A stretch of DNA of 64,000 nucleotides from Cotesia glomerata (taxonomy: Eukaryota > Arthropoda > Insecta > Hymenoptera > Braconidae), in contig NC_058162.1 of the NCBI RefSeq assembly GCF_020080835.1, positions 434,001 to 498,000 on the forward strand, read 5' to 3'. Positions 12,659-26,737 of the stretch are shown here, piece by piece (position 1 is the stretch's first letter; each line of letters starts with the position of its first letter). The notes under the pieces were generated by a model. It saw nothing but the letters and a program-made list of their open reading frames with translations, did not search any database and was not told the origin of the DNA. A program made the translations under genes and the position numbers.

Positions 12659-15600
12659 TAAACTATATACACTCACATTTATTAAGACCGTAGTCTTTCT
12701 TTTCTAGCCGTTTTACTTATTCGTTCGATCTTAACTTCTTCGCAGAACAACAACCAATAACATTCGACTAAAGCATCTTAATATATTGGAGTTAACTTCG
12801 GTAGAACGTACCTATCTATTTTGGGTACGTTATTGCTCCTCTGGCGCTTGTTTTTGGGACGTTATTCCTGAACAGATATAATGGGTCATCGTTAAGGATC
12901 TTTGGGGTGAAGGTCACAAGTCATAATAATTAATAGTAGTTTGAGCGTTGCTTGCCAAAACTTTTATAAATTTAGAAAGAAGATTATGCTAGTGGAAAAT
13001 TAGTCTACTTTCAAAAGAAATTCCTAATTTGTGAATGATTAATACGAAAAAAGCCTAATTCAAAGTATGTATAGAGACTTTGAACACAAAGATTTGGAAT
13101 CGTCAGTGAAATTAATGGCCTACTATAATCGATAGTACATTGAAGCTATTTCCTGATGAAATTTCCGTGTCATATACGTATATTTTCATGTATATAGACC
13201 CTTACAAGAGTAAACACGTCTTTCATTACAAGTGATTGATAAGCGTACATTTACGCGCTAAATCATCAATCCACGTTAAAAGATTCCGAGGCAAAAAATA
13301 CCAATTTGATACTTAATCCAAAGGTATCGAATATTAGCAAAAAAAAAAAAGCACCGCGCTTGCGCGTGTCAATTAAAATGACCTAATATAATCCATATGA
13401 CGAGTGTATGTTGTGTACGTATTAGTGCATTGATATTGAATTTTCAGCTAATTTCATAATTGATTGATCAATAAGAGCAAACCTTTATTTAGATCAATAA
13501 AATAAATTGATAAAGATTAGAATATAAATGTACATAAAGTTCAACCGAATCGGGCTCCTGTGTGAAAAAATTCAAATTACCAAGAGTAAATAAACACGAT
13601 TTGCTTTCGGTATACCGTTTAATAATATACACACGATTATATCAACTAGATATGAAAATAATGCAAGTACAAAAAGCTGGATTAATAGACTTAATTTCTC
13701 TTTATTCGCTACTTCGCTCACGAGAATAGAACTAGACCCTACATAAACAGTTTTTATTATGTTTGCACAAGTAATACACACTTTATTTCTTTAAATGTAT
13801 TATATGTGATACATCAACTATTCGCGTACTATAAATTGATCGGAGGTTACTAATTACGGAACTTGATTTCTAAAAGTCATTGTTTAGGGCAATGAGTTGA
13901 TACTTTTTAAAGATTTTTTGGTACGACATTACTCTGTAATTAATGATTGATAGTCTTGCGAGATTTATCATGATTATTGATTGCGATTTATGGTAGGTAT
14001 GGTGATTGTTTAGATATAAAGCTTCATAATTTTTTATAAATGTTGTTTTATGTTGTTTTTCAATTCACAAATTATTTTTATATAATATAATAGATTTTTC
14101 TATAACTTTTGATTTCACACAAAATGTAGGGACAATGAAGCTCTCTATAGATCCGGCGCACGTCAACGTAAATGCATTATTGAGTGCGAGCGTAGAGAGC
14201 ACACCCATAACCCTCGCAATCAAGGCATGCAATATATAAAATATTTTCGTCAGCATGTAAAAGGAAACATGAACAAAAATCTCCCGCGATGATAACAGTG
14301 ACGTCACTCTTGAAATGTGTTTTTTTTTTGTTGTCATTTAGATCGTATTATACGACTCTGATTAAATTTTCATTTTATGACCAATGATACGCTTAACAAC
14401 CTTCTATTACTTGAAATTACTCAATAATTAGTGGGATTAAACGATTTTTTACCGTGAAAATGAAATGATTCAGATAAATTTTCGCATTAGCATAAATTAT
14501 TATCCATTTGAACGGTTTTTTATTAAGGTAGTAATCTACTGAGGCTATTGATGCAAAGTTGACGCTAAAAAACAAGCCACTCCTTATGTTTATATAAATA
14601 CAGCTGGAGTTTATATCACAGAGAACAGAGACTGTCAGTGAAAGTTTCTGGAAAAAAGTTTCCGCGGGTTCCTTGATCCTTGATCCTATAATTCTCGAAT
14701 AATTTTCCTGAATAAAAAAATGATAGTACATACCGAACACATTATAGAATAATTAATTAATATAAAATAGTTAATCCTTTTTTTATATACTCTCGAAATG
14801 GAAATTTTTTTAACGGTCAGAACTTAAATAAGGTTCCACGACAACTGATCCCACCCACCGTGTTGTGCCCTTTTATCATGGATTTTGTGTGTGTTTATTC
14901 GACAATAAAATAAATACATTGATAAAAAGATTCACTTGGTTCAAAATTTTGTTCTGTTGAATCAAATTAATCTTTTTACCATCACAAACTCGTTACTTTG
15001 AATAGTACAGTTAAAATTTGCAGATTGGGATAAAGGTTGTTGATAGAGCAATCATCTTCGAATCATAGTCTACATAATAACAACATGAATAAGAGTGTAT
15101 AATGCATATCTGGGGAAAAAAGTAAATAAGTAGAGGCCCGGAAGTAACCGAATGTTGAGCGGTGTCTCGACTCCGGTGATCATAAATTACTGGCGTTGGT
15201 GTATCAAACGTCTGGCGTGTTCCGCCTGTGATGTGATGCGTACGGCGATACGCTTCAACGATTCAATCCTCGAATGATGCATTACGACATTCGTAATTTG
15301 GAAAAAGGTTGCCTCTAGCCGCGATACCACTATTTGCGTAATGTATTGCTTTTTGTTTGATTCTATTGAAATTTACTTTTTATTAAATGAATCAACACAT
15401 GATTAGTCTTCTATTAAAATTTAAATTCATTTGAAAAATTTTAAAACTTATTATATACTTCAAACTTGACTCTATACAAATGAGAAAATTTAGCGACAAT
15501 GCGCCCTCTGTCGGAATTTTTCAAAACTAATTTTGATAAAAAAGTTATTTATGGATCTATCGGACCTGATATGGCTAATTTTGATTTTAGAACACCTTTT

Positions 15601-18600
15601 GACGGGTTATTGAAACGCTAATTGATGATTATTAACTGCAACAAGTGTTAAAATCAGAACTAGCGTCAAAGCGCTAATTTTTTAGCCACCCAACAATTGT
15701 TTTCCGCGTAGATCTCTGGCTATTCGCACGGAACAAACAATAAGGCCGGCAAACTTTAGGCGATAATTGAGGATCCACACCCTGATGGAAACATCAATAA
15801 CACATTGTCTTTTGGCATATTGTTAATTCCTTGAGAGACCGGTAAAAGCACCAGAGTCAGAGTGCTCTAACTCGGAATAGGAACTGAACGTAAAAAGACA
15901 AAGAAGGAAAGAGAGGAAGGTAAGGTAAAGTAAAGAGAGTTGAGAAAGCAGTGTCAAATTAATCGGTGAAAAAACAGCGAGCAAAAAGCTTTGTACTTTG
16001 GGTCTCATCCAAACAAAGAGACAACTAAAGCCATAGCATGGTATATGACTGGACCGACTGCTGCTATACCATATCCATACCAGGCGACCCCTGCAGTCGC
16101 TTCGTCCTTTTCCAACTTCAACTAGTGTGTAAGTAAATATATACATACAGACATGTATGTGTGTGTACATAGTTGTGAGCATTAAACCCCGGATTCTCCG
16201 CGTATGTGCGCGCAAGTGGTTGTACGGGGGTGCTTGGTCGCTAGGCAACTGGCGCCCCCATCGGCGGTCGTTTTCCGAGCAGAGCTGAGTACCAAGCTCT
16301 TTACTTTATCAAAAATACGGCTCACGGTAGGATTGCAACAACACTTTTACACGTCTTATCTCATTCTGTAGAATAAACTACGCCCGAATTTCCAATTCCG
16401 AATTTGACGGTATTATTGCTTTTTATTTGCTTACAGCCACAGATATAATGAACCCCATTGACGTCATATTTATAAATATATGAATAATTTAAGGGGCTTA
16501 GTCGAGCAAGAATACGAATTAACATTTTCGTTTAAATAGATTAACTCTTTTATGCTTTTTTGTTATCTCTATCTCCAGGTGGGAGCGAATTTCGTCATCA
16601 GAAAGAGATCTAACAGTTTTTATGGAGCTATTTTAGAGCGTGCATGTTCTAGATACCTTCTTTTTATGGTGAGGTACTAGAAAAAAAAAAATTGTTTCTC
16701 AACTTTACGGGAGAAAGAACTGTTTAATCTTCACAGATTACGGCTTGAATTTTAATGGTTCAGTGCGTCTATTCAATAATTGGCAAACTAAAATTTAAAC
16801 AAAAACAATCTTTACGTTTTATAAAATTACCACCTTTAATTTTTGGATCTGTAATTTTGTTTGAAAAGTATAAAATAGATACCCATGAATTATTCATTCG
16901 CCGAAAATATCCAATTTATTTATAGAAAAAACACGATATATTTTGTGACAAATATTCAAAACTTCGATATCGACAAATTGTTTTGGGTCTCGAAAGTTAA
17001 ATTTTCGCCAAAGGTGTCCACGATACGATACTCGACTGATGAGATCGTGGTGTATATAATATATGTATTCTAGATTTTTTTCCAGGATAAAGCACAGCTT
17101 ACTGACCAACTACATGACCAGAATATGTGACATTTAAAAGAGGGATTTTTATTCCTGCAGATATGCAGTGGATAACTTTTAAAAATTCATTTTGCGTATA
17201 AATAGACTCTTGCATGCTATACAATATTATATCCCAGTCATTGATTAAGTGTCTAGCAGGTTAAGCTCGCATTTATTAATGCAACTAGAAAATGATTCAA
17301 GTCAAATGTCAGTTAATATTAACAGGTAAAGTGTACTTATTAATTGTATAATTTATTCATTTATCAATTCTGCATCAAGTGTCTGAATTTTTATTCATTC
17401 AATAGAACTTTCTTCCGTCAATCCTCATATTTAATTGAAATTGACTCCGAAATTTATTAAATACTCGAGTTTAAATTTATTTCCTAAATAAGATGTTTTA
17501 GAAAAGCTTGCCGTTGAAGGTCCGGGTTATTTTCATGCACTTAAAAATATTATTCAATCCGATAAATCGTTGATTGAAGACTAAACAATTGTTATCAGTA
17601 TAAGTGGATATAACTATGAGTAATATTATTATTATGAACCGCAAAATTTACAACTAATAATGACTTTAAAGTTGAAAAACTAAATTGTAAACTACAATTG
17701 TCAATAACTAAAATGAAGGATAAATTTTATTCTAAAAAAAATAATAACTAAAAAGCGAAGCGACATAAAAACGTGTAGAACGGTAACCATAAAATGTAAA
17801 AGTCGTCAGATCCACCCGGTATATATAATTTATGACCTTGGCATGTACAAGACCTTAGGATTTAACATTTCAAATACAGTGCGTCCAGTCGTGCGTCGAT
17901 TAACGTTTCAGTTTCATTTCAGCATAACTTTTGTTTGGACCTATATATTCCCAAGAGTTTGGCTCTCTGCGCTGTTCTCTCTCTACCATTTAAGCTGAAA
18001 CTCCTGTTGGATGTCCTATCCGTTTCAAAGTCAATTCTAGTTAAATTTCAAGAGCAGAATCAAATTTCAAGAATACTTGCTCCCAATTTAGTATGATTAC
18101 CGTACTGTCTGGATTACATTATAACGAAGGGTTTAATTGTATAAAATGGTCAGGTAGAGAAAGAAATAAAAGTACCGGCAGCATAATTAACGCGTCAATT
18201 TACTATTTCTACGTCTTCAAACGCAATCCATTTATGTATTCTGTTTCACCCTTTTATTCTCCTCGATATTAATAAATAGATTAATCTCATGGTTTATTTT
18301 TGTCGGGTAATTATTCTCTACCCACTTTGCTGCCTAAAATATATTTTTTTCAAAATAAAATATGAATAAAATTTGGTTAAATTATTTTATTTATAAAGAA
18401 TAAAGTAATCGTTTTATTTTTTACAAAATATTTTGGATAAATTACTCAATATTACGACTTGATTAATGAAATAATAAATAAATTATTTAAAAAAAAATTT
18501 TTTTTAAAGGCATAATTACAAACATTACAAAACAAACCTAATAAATTCGAGAAAAAAGTTGTGCACAGCAAAAATAAGTTCCATCGGTGGTGCGACACCT

Positions 18601-19439
18601 GGCAAAGTATAAACTCGCGACTAGATTAGCAATACACCATTTATAGCCATATGAAAGCTAAGAAAACTTTTTTATTATATTATGTACACTCATAACGTCC
18701 AGCTTACTTTTTTTTATCAGATTCGTATTGTTTTTTTAACAACAAAAGAACTTAAAACAATAGTTTTCTACCATTTATATTTATTATGAATTTTGATATT
18801 TTTTAATTGGAATTGGATTTAAATTGTAAACTTTCGTAATTAGACATTTCTTGGTTAATTAGATCGAAATCACAAGGGGATTTATTAAAAGTTAAGCTTG
18901 ACTGTGAATAAATTGAAGAGGAAAATATTTGGATTTTCTCGAGAAAATTTTCACAATTTCTAAATTTATTCTAGGCGGATTACTCACTGGAGTATGACGT
19001 CGATATGACGAGTAACACGCTTGGTTCACAGAAGGAAATTATGTGGCTTCTCTCTGGGGTCTAAGAATTTTTCCAGGGCTTTTTAAATTATGTACGCGAG
19101 TCTCCAAAGACCCCGAATTGATAACTATATATAATTTAAAATTAATTTTTCTGACTAACGAAAAATTGTTAAGGAACGTGGGGTGAAAATTAGGAGCGAT
19201 TCGCGATCGATTAACGAGCCCCCAAGTATAAATTCAAGTGCCAAACTTTTAGAAGTAGTTAGGGAAACTTTTACCGGAGTAATTTTCACATGGATTTAAA
19301 TCACTTTTTCTTTTTAATCAACGTGTAATAAAAAACAGCTAATTTTTAAGAAATTAACATGCTTTTCTCTCATTTGTGATTGCAAATTAAAAAATATGGA
19401 ATAATTCACTCTAAACTGTCAAAATTAAACTATCAATGT

Positions 19440-19512
19440 CTGGTTTCTTGGTACGTTCAGTGAACTCAAAATACAGAATCGAAAGGCCAGGGTTCGAATC
19501 CCGGCGCGGTCA
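19440..19512 (+). repeat. tRNA-like fragment or SINE head
   Basis: GGTTCGAATCC at 19,491-19,501 is a canonical tRNA T-arm/B-box, followed by CGGCGCGGTC and then an A/T-rich tail. No matching 5' acceptor strand or D-arm lies about 70 bases upstream, so this is not an intact tRNA. It could be the tRNA-derived head of a SINE or a degraded tRNA copy. Confidence 0.4.
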
Positions 19513-21697
19513 AAATAAATTTAAAAATATTTTTTTTTTATTTACCATAAATTAGTCATTAATATAAACCAAAATGACTAGTTTAACATAAAATTTACAA
19601 AATTTATCGGATTAAAAGACTAAATACTAGAAAAAAAAAAAAAAAAAAAACTAAGAAGGTACTAAGTCCATCATAAACTCATTCGAAATTACAAATTACA
19701 CGCAAACGGATGTATAATCGGAAGAGGAAGAGTCGGTGGGATGATTTAAAGGAGATTGTCGTTGCTAGCAAAAGTATTGTGAGAGGAGTGAATATGAGGT
19801 AAAGTAAAAGAAGACTGCTGACTGAATAAAGCCTGAAGGAACTAAACAGTCTATCGGCTTTAACCCGAGTTTAGAGAGAGTTCTCCACACTGTGCTCTCC
19901 ACAGCTCCTCTCACTCTGACATCCCAGCTCCCCCCGGTCTTCCTCAGTCTCTCTGCTCCTTCCCTACTATCTACTATATACCGTACAGTATTATTATTAT
20001 CATCAGTATTATTATTATTATTATTATCATGATGATATTTTGTTTTATTTCTCGAGCGAGGCAAGTTCTCTCGGTCGCCCTTACTAACACAGAGTAGAGA
20101 GTAAGGGCGACTGAGTCCTCCTGACTCCTCCTTCGTCACCTCCTTCGACTATCGCGGCGCCTCTTTATTTATATTTTTTATTCCCTCTATCCTTATTCTC
20201 GATCTTTTTTATTTTTACTTTATTTACATTTTTTGTTTATATCCTCTCCTTTTTCTTCTTAGTACATTCTGATACACAGCTTGTCGCGGTCGTTCTTAGA
20301 AGCACGCGCTCTTAGAAGAGGCACGCGCTTCATACCCCGGATTACATATTCAAGGAATATTGGTTATAACTTGTGAGCTACTGAGCTTTGTTATCGACAT
20401 ACTCTTCCTCATTTCCTCATTATCGGTTTATGGATTATTCCCCTTTATTATTTAGTTTATTTCCATCCTCCTTCCAAATAATAACAACCCCCGAATTATA
20501 TTTCGCTGTATCCGGTCGCCTCGCTGGACATCGATTTTATATTTTATTCACTTTTTTTTTATTTCTGAGATTAATGGCCTTTATATTACCAAGTTTATTG
20601 GACAGTTATATGAAACTGCTTTAAAAAAAAATTTAAAGTTTAATTTTTCCTAAGAAGAAAAATATTCTTCTTGAAATTTGACTTTTAATCAAGCAAAATA
20701 TTTTTTGATTCAAAAATTTTTCTTCTTTGTTAAATATAAAAAATTGTTCTTATTTTGAATAAATATTTAAACTTGATTTAAAAATTTTTTTAAAAAATAA
20801 AAAAACATTGAATAAAACTCAAAATAAATTAGAATTTGATGTGATGCACCCTAAATGATTTTAGGAGGCTTCAAAAAATTGTTTTCCATCCAAGTTTAAA
20901 TGCCTCAATAATTGAACTCTGTTGTCCTACTGTTCTTTTAAGGATTCTTGTAAGATTTCTCGGCATAAAGGACCCAAGTTTGATTATTTTTGGACATCAG
21001 ACACACGGATTTCTAATTGATTAAACTTTAGATAAAAAAGCGAAGCTAAAAGAATAAATAAAAAAAAAAAAAACCCAAAAGGAAAAGATCTGAAGAATGC
21101 TGATATTATATATAATAAGAGGTAAGCAAATTCAGTGGCACGGATTCAGAAACCACTATATGTATATATATGTACATCGGGGTGGTTTGGGGATCGATGG
21201 AATTCGCAAAGATAAAGAGGGGAATAAAATGAACGTCAAGCGTCAAAGGGGAAGTAGACAAGAGACGGGAAAATAACACGAATCGCCACTCACCCTCTGA
21301 CTTCTTTGGGGCGGGTCAGTAATGATGCCTCAACACACGAGTCATCGACAATATATATACAGCATGTACATTAATAATCCTTACTACGGCATTGTGCTCA
21401 ATACTGATATTCCTTTGTGTGAATTCATCGTAGGTCTTTCCTCTGTGCACTGTATGTACCTACAAGCGCTTTTTATACAATTAAAAAATATCTAGTCATG
21501 TGGAAAGGAATTTAATAGGGGAAACCGTTAGATATAGCGCAGTACAGAGTGCAGGGTGCCTCCACTTCTATATTCCCTCTTGTCGAGCTGAAAACCGCGG
21601 TCATAATTGAACGGATTTATGCACCGAGGCTAAATCTAATTATGCCAATTTTACTCTTTATTTTAAGGAATTTTTACATTAAATATTTTAATTATTA

Positions 21698-22059
21698 CTA
21701 GCAACCTTGCAATCACTATATGACTGCCGTGACTTGTAAACTATAAATAAATAAAATTTTGCTTTAATAAATGATGACTTTTATTAAATTGCACTGTACT
21801 TTCTTAACTATTGACTTTTTTAAAAATATAAGTTCATCCCGTCGTTACACTCATTAAGAGCTTTCATTTGAGCTTTCATTTGAGTATATATATATAAAAT
21901 ATATAATTATATGAAAAATTGATGTGGGTACTCAAATGGAAGGTCTCGATGAGTGTAATGCCGGAGTGAGCTTATTATAAAAATGTCAATATAAGCTTAT
22001 ATCAAAAATGTCAATAATTCAAAAGATACAAGGTCATTTCTTAATTATATATCTAGAGA
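21698..22059 (-). mobile_element. non-autonomous Helitron, copy A (one palindromic unit)
   Basis: Read on the minus strand, the 3' end shows the family hairpin (GCAGTCAT-ATA-GTGATTGC, with G-T wobbles), a short spacer and CTAG followed by T, as Helitrons require. The body matches the other copies: an inverted pair of roughly 100-bp arms around a TA-rich loop, with CTTTCATTTGAGTA-type core sequence. The 5' end differs from copies C and D; a possible terminus is TCTCTAGATATATAATTAAG preceded by A at 22,060, giving 362 bp. No Rep/helicase coding is present. Confidence 0.7.
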
Positions 22060-23514
22060 TAGAGCATTTTTTAATGCATTCTGAACACAAAATTTTTCTT
22101 ATTTTCTTAATAATATAGTTATAATTTTTATTGGGTTTAAAATCAAGTAGAAAATTTATAAATTAATTTTTCAGAGCCTTTATAATATTTTTGAAATAAA
22201 AAAATTAAAACCCTTCAACACACAAAATCTGAATTTTATATTCGCTAGGAAAGTGTATAATAAAATGTACTATACAAAAGAAAAAAAGTCAGTAGCTCAG
22301 ATGCGGAAGGTTTTGTGTTAAAGCTCCCCTAAATTGAGAAATTAAAATGAAAATTGTCCCGACCGACAAAGAGTGAAAAAGAATATCAACTGAAACATCT
22401 CTTGCGTGGTATGTTTTTATATTTAAAAAAAAAATAATCCCTAATCAAAAATTAAAAATGATTGAAAGGCGAGTTTGCATAATTAAATTTAAGATTTCAG
22501 ACTCCGATCACGAAATTTAAGCTGTTTAATTACTAAAAATCTTTTGATTGACAGAAACTCGTTTGTTAAACAGTCTCAGTTCTTCAAAAATTTCCAATCA
22601 ATATAAATACAAGTGTTATCAGATCTAATCTAGCTATCTGTTGATGATACGGGCAGACAAAGAATACTTTGTTGGTTGGTTGGTATTTATATTTATGTTG
22701 AACGGGATTTGAAATAGTAAATTTAAAAAATGCTTGGCTTAGAAATGAATGTTTCTAAAATCTTTCAATTCGCCATACCCAGCATCCAGAATTACAGTGA
22801 AGAAGAATCTCAACTGGAGCTCAACTCAGGAAGCTGGAGATATCGATTTACATAAATGACGGCATCAACGTATACTGCTCCGAGGCAGAGTCAAGCGGAA
22901 TAAAGTTTTAGGGTTTTGGCTGCTGCAGAGTCAGCCAAAAAATCAACAGCTTGTTTTTACTACTGAAGAAAGGCTGGATGAAATCCTATATTTAATATTA
23001 TATTAAATTCTGAGAAACTCTCCAGATCTACGAGCCGTTTTTGCTGTAATAGAGAGTATGAATCTTTTTTTGGGGTAAATTCCGAAGAAGGTACGATCAA
23101 TAAAATTATTTCACTCTGCTGATATTTGTAAGGACAGTTTTAAACGTCGATCCTGTTTTATCTTTGATGATCATGGTACTAATAATAGATTAGGATACTG
23201 AGGGAGAACATTAAGGTGAAAGGTCACTGTCTTAATTAATCCTAAGGACCGAAAGGGTCTGCAAAAATCAGTTACAAGTGTCAGGTAATTTTTATTAATT
23301 TAAACTTAAATATGTACATATTTAAGTTTAAAATAATTTCAAATGACATTTTCTTTTTGTATAATTAAATATAAATTGACAAAAATTTTTATTTTTGATT
23401 CAAGATGATCTAATTGTCTAAAATAATTCTTTTTGAAAATTTTGCAATATATTTATTTTACAAAAAAGAAGTAAAAAAAAAAAATTAATTTCTTACAAAT
23501 TCACAATTTTTTTA
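22060..23514. other. non-coding stretch with decayed sequence
   Basis: No intact gene is present. The segment at about 22,780-23,220 is more complex than its surroundings and could be a decayed transposon, but every frame is interrupted and I cannot name it. It includes a perfect 36-bp palindrome at 23,298-23,333, listed separately. Confidence 0.4.
23298..23333. repeat. perfect 36-bp palindrome
   Basis: The arm ATTTAAACTTAAATATGT is followed immediately by its exact reverse complement, with no spacer. The centre is GTAC. It could extrude as a cruciform or be the remnant of a fold-back element. It lies about 190 bp before Helitron copy B and outside the family's body. Confidence 0.9.
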
Positions 23515-24129
23515 CATAATTAAGAAATTACCTTGTATCTTGTGAACTATTGACATTTTTAAAGATATATAAGCTCATCCCGATGTTATACTCATCAAGA
23601 CCTTTCATTTGAGTACCCACATCAATTTTTCATATATTTTATATATTTATATATTTCACAAATACCATATATATATAAAATATATCAAAAAAGGTCATGT
23701 GGGTACTTAAATGAAAGGTCTTGATGAATGTAACATTGAAATGAGTTTATATCTTAAAAAATGTTCATAATTAAGAAATGAGCTTGTATCTTATCAACTA
23801 TTGACATTTTTAAAGATATAAGCTCACCCTGACATTATATTTGTCAAGACCTTTCATTTGAGTACCCACATCAATTTTTCATATAGTTTATATATTTATA
23901 AATATTATATATATGTATATATGAAAAATATATATCAAATTGCATGTGGGTACTCAAATGAAAGCTCTTGATGATTGTAACATCGGGACGAGCTTATATC
24001 TTTAAAAACGTCAATATTTAAGAAAGTACAGTATGCAATTTAACAAAAGTCATTATTTAATAAAGCAAAATTTTATTTATTTCTTGTTTACAAGTAACGG
24101 CAGTCACATAGTGACTACAAAGTTGCTAG
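23515..24129 (+). mobile_element. non-autonomous Helitron, copy B (two palindromic units, 5' end unclear)
   Basis: The body begins near ATAATTAAGAAATTACC and carries two successive inverted-repeat units, each with arms containing TTTGAGTACCCACAT and ATGTGGGTACT around a TA-rich loop. The 3' end has the hairpin GCAGTCAC-ATA-GTGACTAC, a 7-base spacer, CTAG and a following T. The TCTATATTATT 5' terminus seen in copies C and D is missing, so this copy is probably 5'-truncated. It has no coding capacity. Confidence 0.75.
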
Positions 24130-26737
24130 TAATAATTAATAAAAATATTTATTTACAAGAAATCTTTTTTTAAATCTTCTGGGTCGTTTGTCGGGAGGAT
24201 CAAGGAACTATAGTTGATACAATATTATAATATAACGTGTAAGTCACTCCGAGAAGCGGAAAAACGAGTTGAGGGAAACTCGAAAGGAGCATCCACCTGA
24301 CGCATTATCACCCCTAGGCTTTAGTTATGGGGCTGTTAAACCTTATCGGGTCATCGGTCAGTTTAAGACTACAAGTGCACTAACTATGTAATCATGCCAG
24401 TTGCATGCACTTTAATTATAATAATAATAATTATTATTTATTTATTTATCTATTACATAATACTGAAGAGATAAATTAAAGTAGTCAATAGCGGATTGAT
24501 CAGCAAGCTTTGTTTATCTTTTTAGATGTCTTTGTGTGTTATCAGGTTGATCATTTAAAAAGTTGAATTTTTTAGCGGAACTCCGGTGGATTAAAAAGTA
24601 AATAATTAAAATAGTTTATCAGCGGAATAAAAGTTTTGAATGTAAAATAAAAAGAAAATGAATAATAACAAAAAAAAAGACATAAATTTATGGGAGACGG
24701 CGCCAGTAAGATGTTAGATCGACTCACGAGTTCGCACGCCACACAATTTGATCTTAGATAAAATGCACAACTAGGTTACTCTTCACTCGTTATATTATGC
24801 TATTCCATTTAATTGGCCAATAATAAACTAAAACGAAGGAAAGAACCCGGAATAAAATATACGACATGATAACTCTTTTCGTTTTACTACTGCATTTTTT
24901 TAATTTTATTTTTAACAACCATCAACAAAAATAATTATTTTTTATCCATTAAATATGTAGTTTAATTTATGCAGCCAGAAAAAAAATATGTCACACATAT
25001 GTTTGAGCTGAAGGAGAATGAGAAAATAAGACGCCCTTTCATCTCCGGCAACAAGTGAATTAAACGAGACAAGTACTAAGTAAAAAAAAGTAAACGATGC
25101 TTTCGTGATTATTTTCAGTCACACCAGCTCCCGTCTGCTTAATTGCTAATTAGTTGACGTAATACCGGTAATGAGCCATCTTTTCCGTTATCCCTACGAA
25201 TCTCTTCTTCATGAGTATAAGTATAAGTAATGCTCTAAGCTTGCTCGTATATCAATTATTCTTGTCAGAATTCAGAACATTGAAAATAATTTTTTTTTTT
25301 TTTTTTTTCATTAAAAATTTATCAATTGATATTTTTTTTTGTAAGAAATTATTAATAAAAATTTTTTCAATGTCAATTTTATTTTAAAAAAATTTGTAAT
25401 TATTCTTAATTGCTCCAAATTAAAGGTTTAGAATTTTTGTCAATGGAAAATTTATATAATTTTAATAAAATGAATTAAAAAAAATTCTTTTTGGTAATTA
25501 TCACAATTAAAATGTAATAAAAATAATTTTTTATAACACGACCATTAAAAACTCGTTTATATTGAAAAATAAGACTATTAATGAGAACTTTTAATGCTCA
25601 GAGTCGTTACCCATAAACAAAATTAAATTAATAACATAAAAACGGAATTTTATATCGGCAATTTATTTAAAATACCCGTTATAATAACAATAATTTAATA
25701 AATCGGGATTTAAAAACGAGCTTTATCGAATTTGAAGTGTTTAATTTCAATATTAATTAAAATATTTAAGAATAAATTTCTGAGGAGAAAAAAATAGTCT
25801 GATATGTGTAGATTTATATTATATTATTTTATTATATTACAGCAGATTAGAATAAATCAAAAACAAGGAAAGGAATGATTCTATCGAAGTAGAAATAAAA
25901 ATGTATTTAGACAAAAGGCGTAAGAGGGAGCGAGAGGATGAGCGATAAATGAAAAAAGAAAAGGAGAGTCAGAGAAACGGTGATTTAAAATGAGGGTTAA
26001 TCCGGCTCGTGACGGGACAAGAACCATCAGAGAGGCCGAGAGGAGGAACCGCATCCCTGAAATGATCGACGATCCCAAAGTGTTCGCTCGGTCGAGCCCG
26101 AACTCAATTCCTTGACAAGCTACAGTGACTATCAACTAACAACTATCACCGAACCTTGATCCTACATGCTACATGTCTATACGCACACATTATTCGAGTT
26201 TTAATTTTACACTTAGCAGCCACAACCTGATTTTCTATATTGGATAGACATTGATTGCATCACTACGCCGCTATCCGCTATGGAGCCTGAACTGAGCCAC
26301 TCTAGGTCAATAACGAACGACATTTAGTCTCATTCGTCGAGACCAGCAGATAACCAAAGATCTCTTCTGTAATGTCCTTCCTACGCTTTCGACAAATCGC
26401 TGGTTCTTTTCAAGAAACTCCTGATATGGAGTTTTTATGAAGATCATCATTCTGGAGAAATATTTGTTTGGGTGTCAACCAATCAGTGATTTTTATCTTC
26501 TTAAATAGATGAACAGAAAAAAAATTTAACTTGAATCAGGTCAAAAAATTTTTTAAAAACCAAGAAAAATTTCTTATGAATTTTTCTACTCAAGAAGAAG
26601 TTCTTCAAAATTATTTATTTGATTCAAATGAATTTTTTTTTTCTGTATACTTATGATTTTAAGAAAGCTAGAAATTCTCTTTACAGTGGTAGAAAATTAA
26701 AAAAAAAAATCTTGAACCAAGAATATCATTTTAAAGA
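24130..26737. other. non-coding stretch
   Basis: No supported gene is present. The interval holds AT-rich DNA with a complex block at 24,230-24,420, a segment at 25,080-25,260 containing TTAATTGCTAATTAG (homeodomain-type TAAT cores), and a GC-richer block at 25,900-26,400. None has a splice-bounded open frame or a recognisable domain. Confidence 0.4.

Larger units (their letters stand above)
9379..21697. other. long non-coding stretch, probably intron
   Basis: No supported gene is present. The contents are AT-rich sequence with a (TTA)n microsatellite near 11,313-11,343, and GC-richer blocks at 11,360-11,600, 12,000-12,400, 15,120-15,330, 15,680-16,320 and 19,750-20,340. There is a tRNA-like B-box fragment at 19,491-19,501 and a hairpin at 12,630-12,658. 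The GC-richer blocks resemble enhancer-like islands or old exons, but none shows a convincing splice-bounded coding exon. Confidence 0.4.

Noticed and set aside
15823..16248. 141-residue minus-strand open frame
   Set aside because: The composition is low-complexity Ser/Leu/Phe, with no splice context or family resemblance, and it overlaps a CA/TA-rich segment.
19765..20139. 124-residue minus-strand open frame with poly-Asn
   Set aside because: It is driven by an (AAT)n tract and has no recognisable domain.
22780..23220. Possible decayed transposase with FDDHG-like phrase
   Set aside because: Every frame is broken by several stops and no family motif is convincing.
21698..24129. Interpretation of the palindromic repeats as simple TIR MITEs or CRISPR-like arrays
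   Set aside because: The inverted arms are internal; the outer ends are TC...CTAG with a subterminal hairpin and A/T target, which fits Helitrons, and there are no regular spacers.
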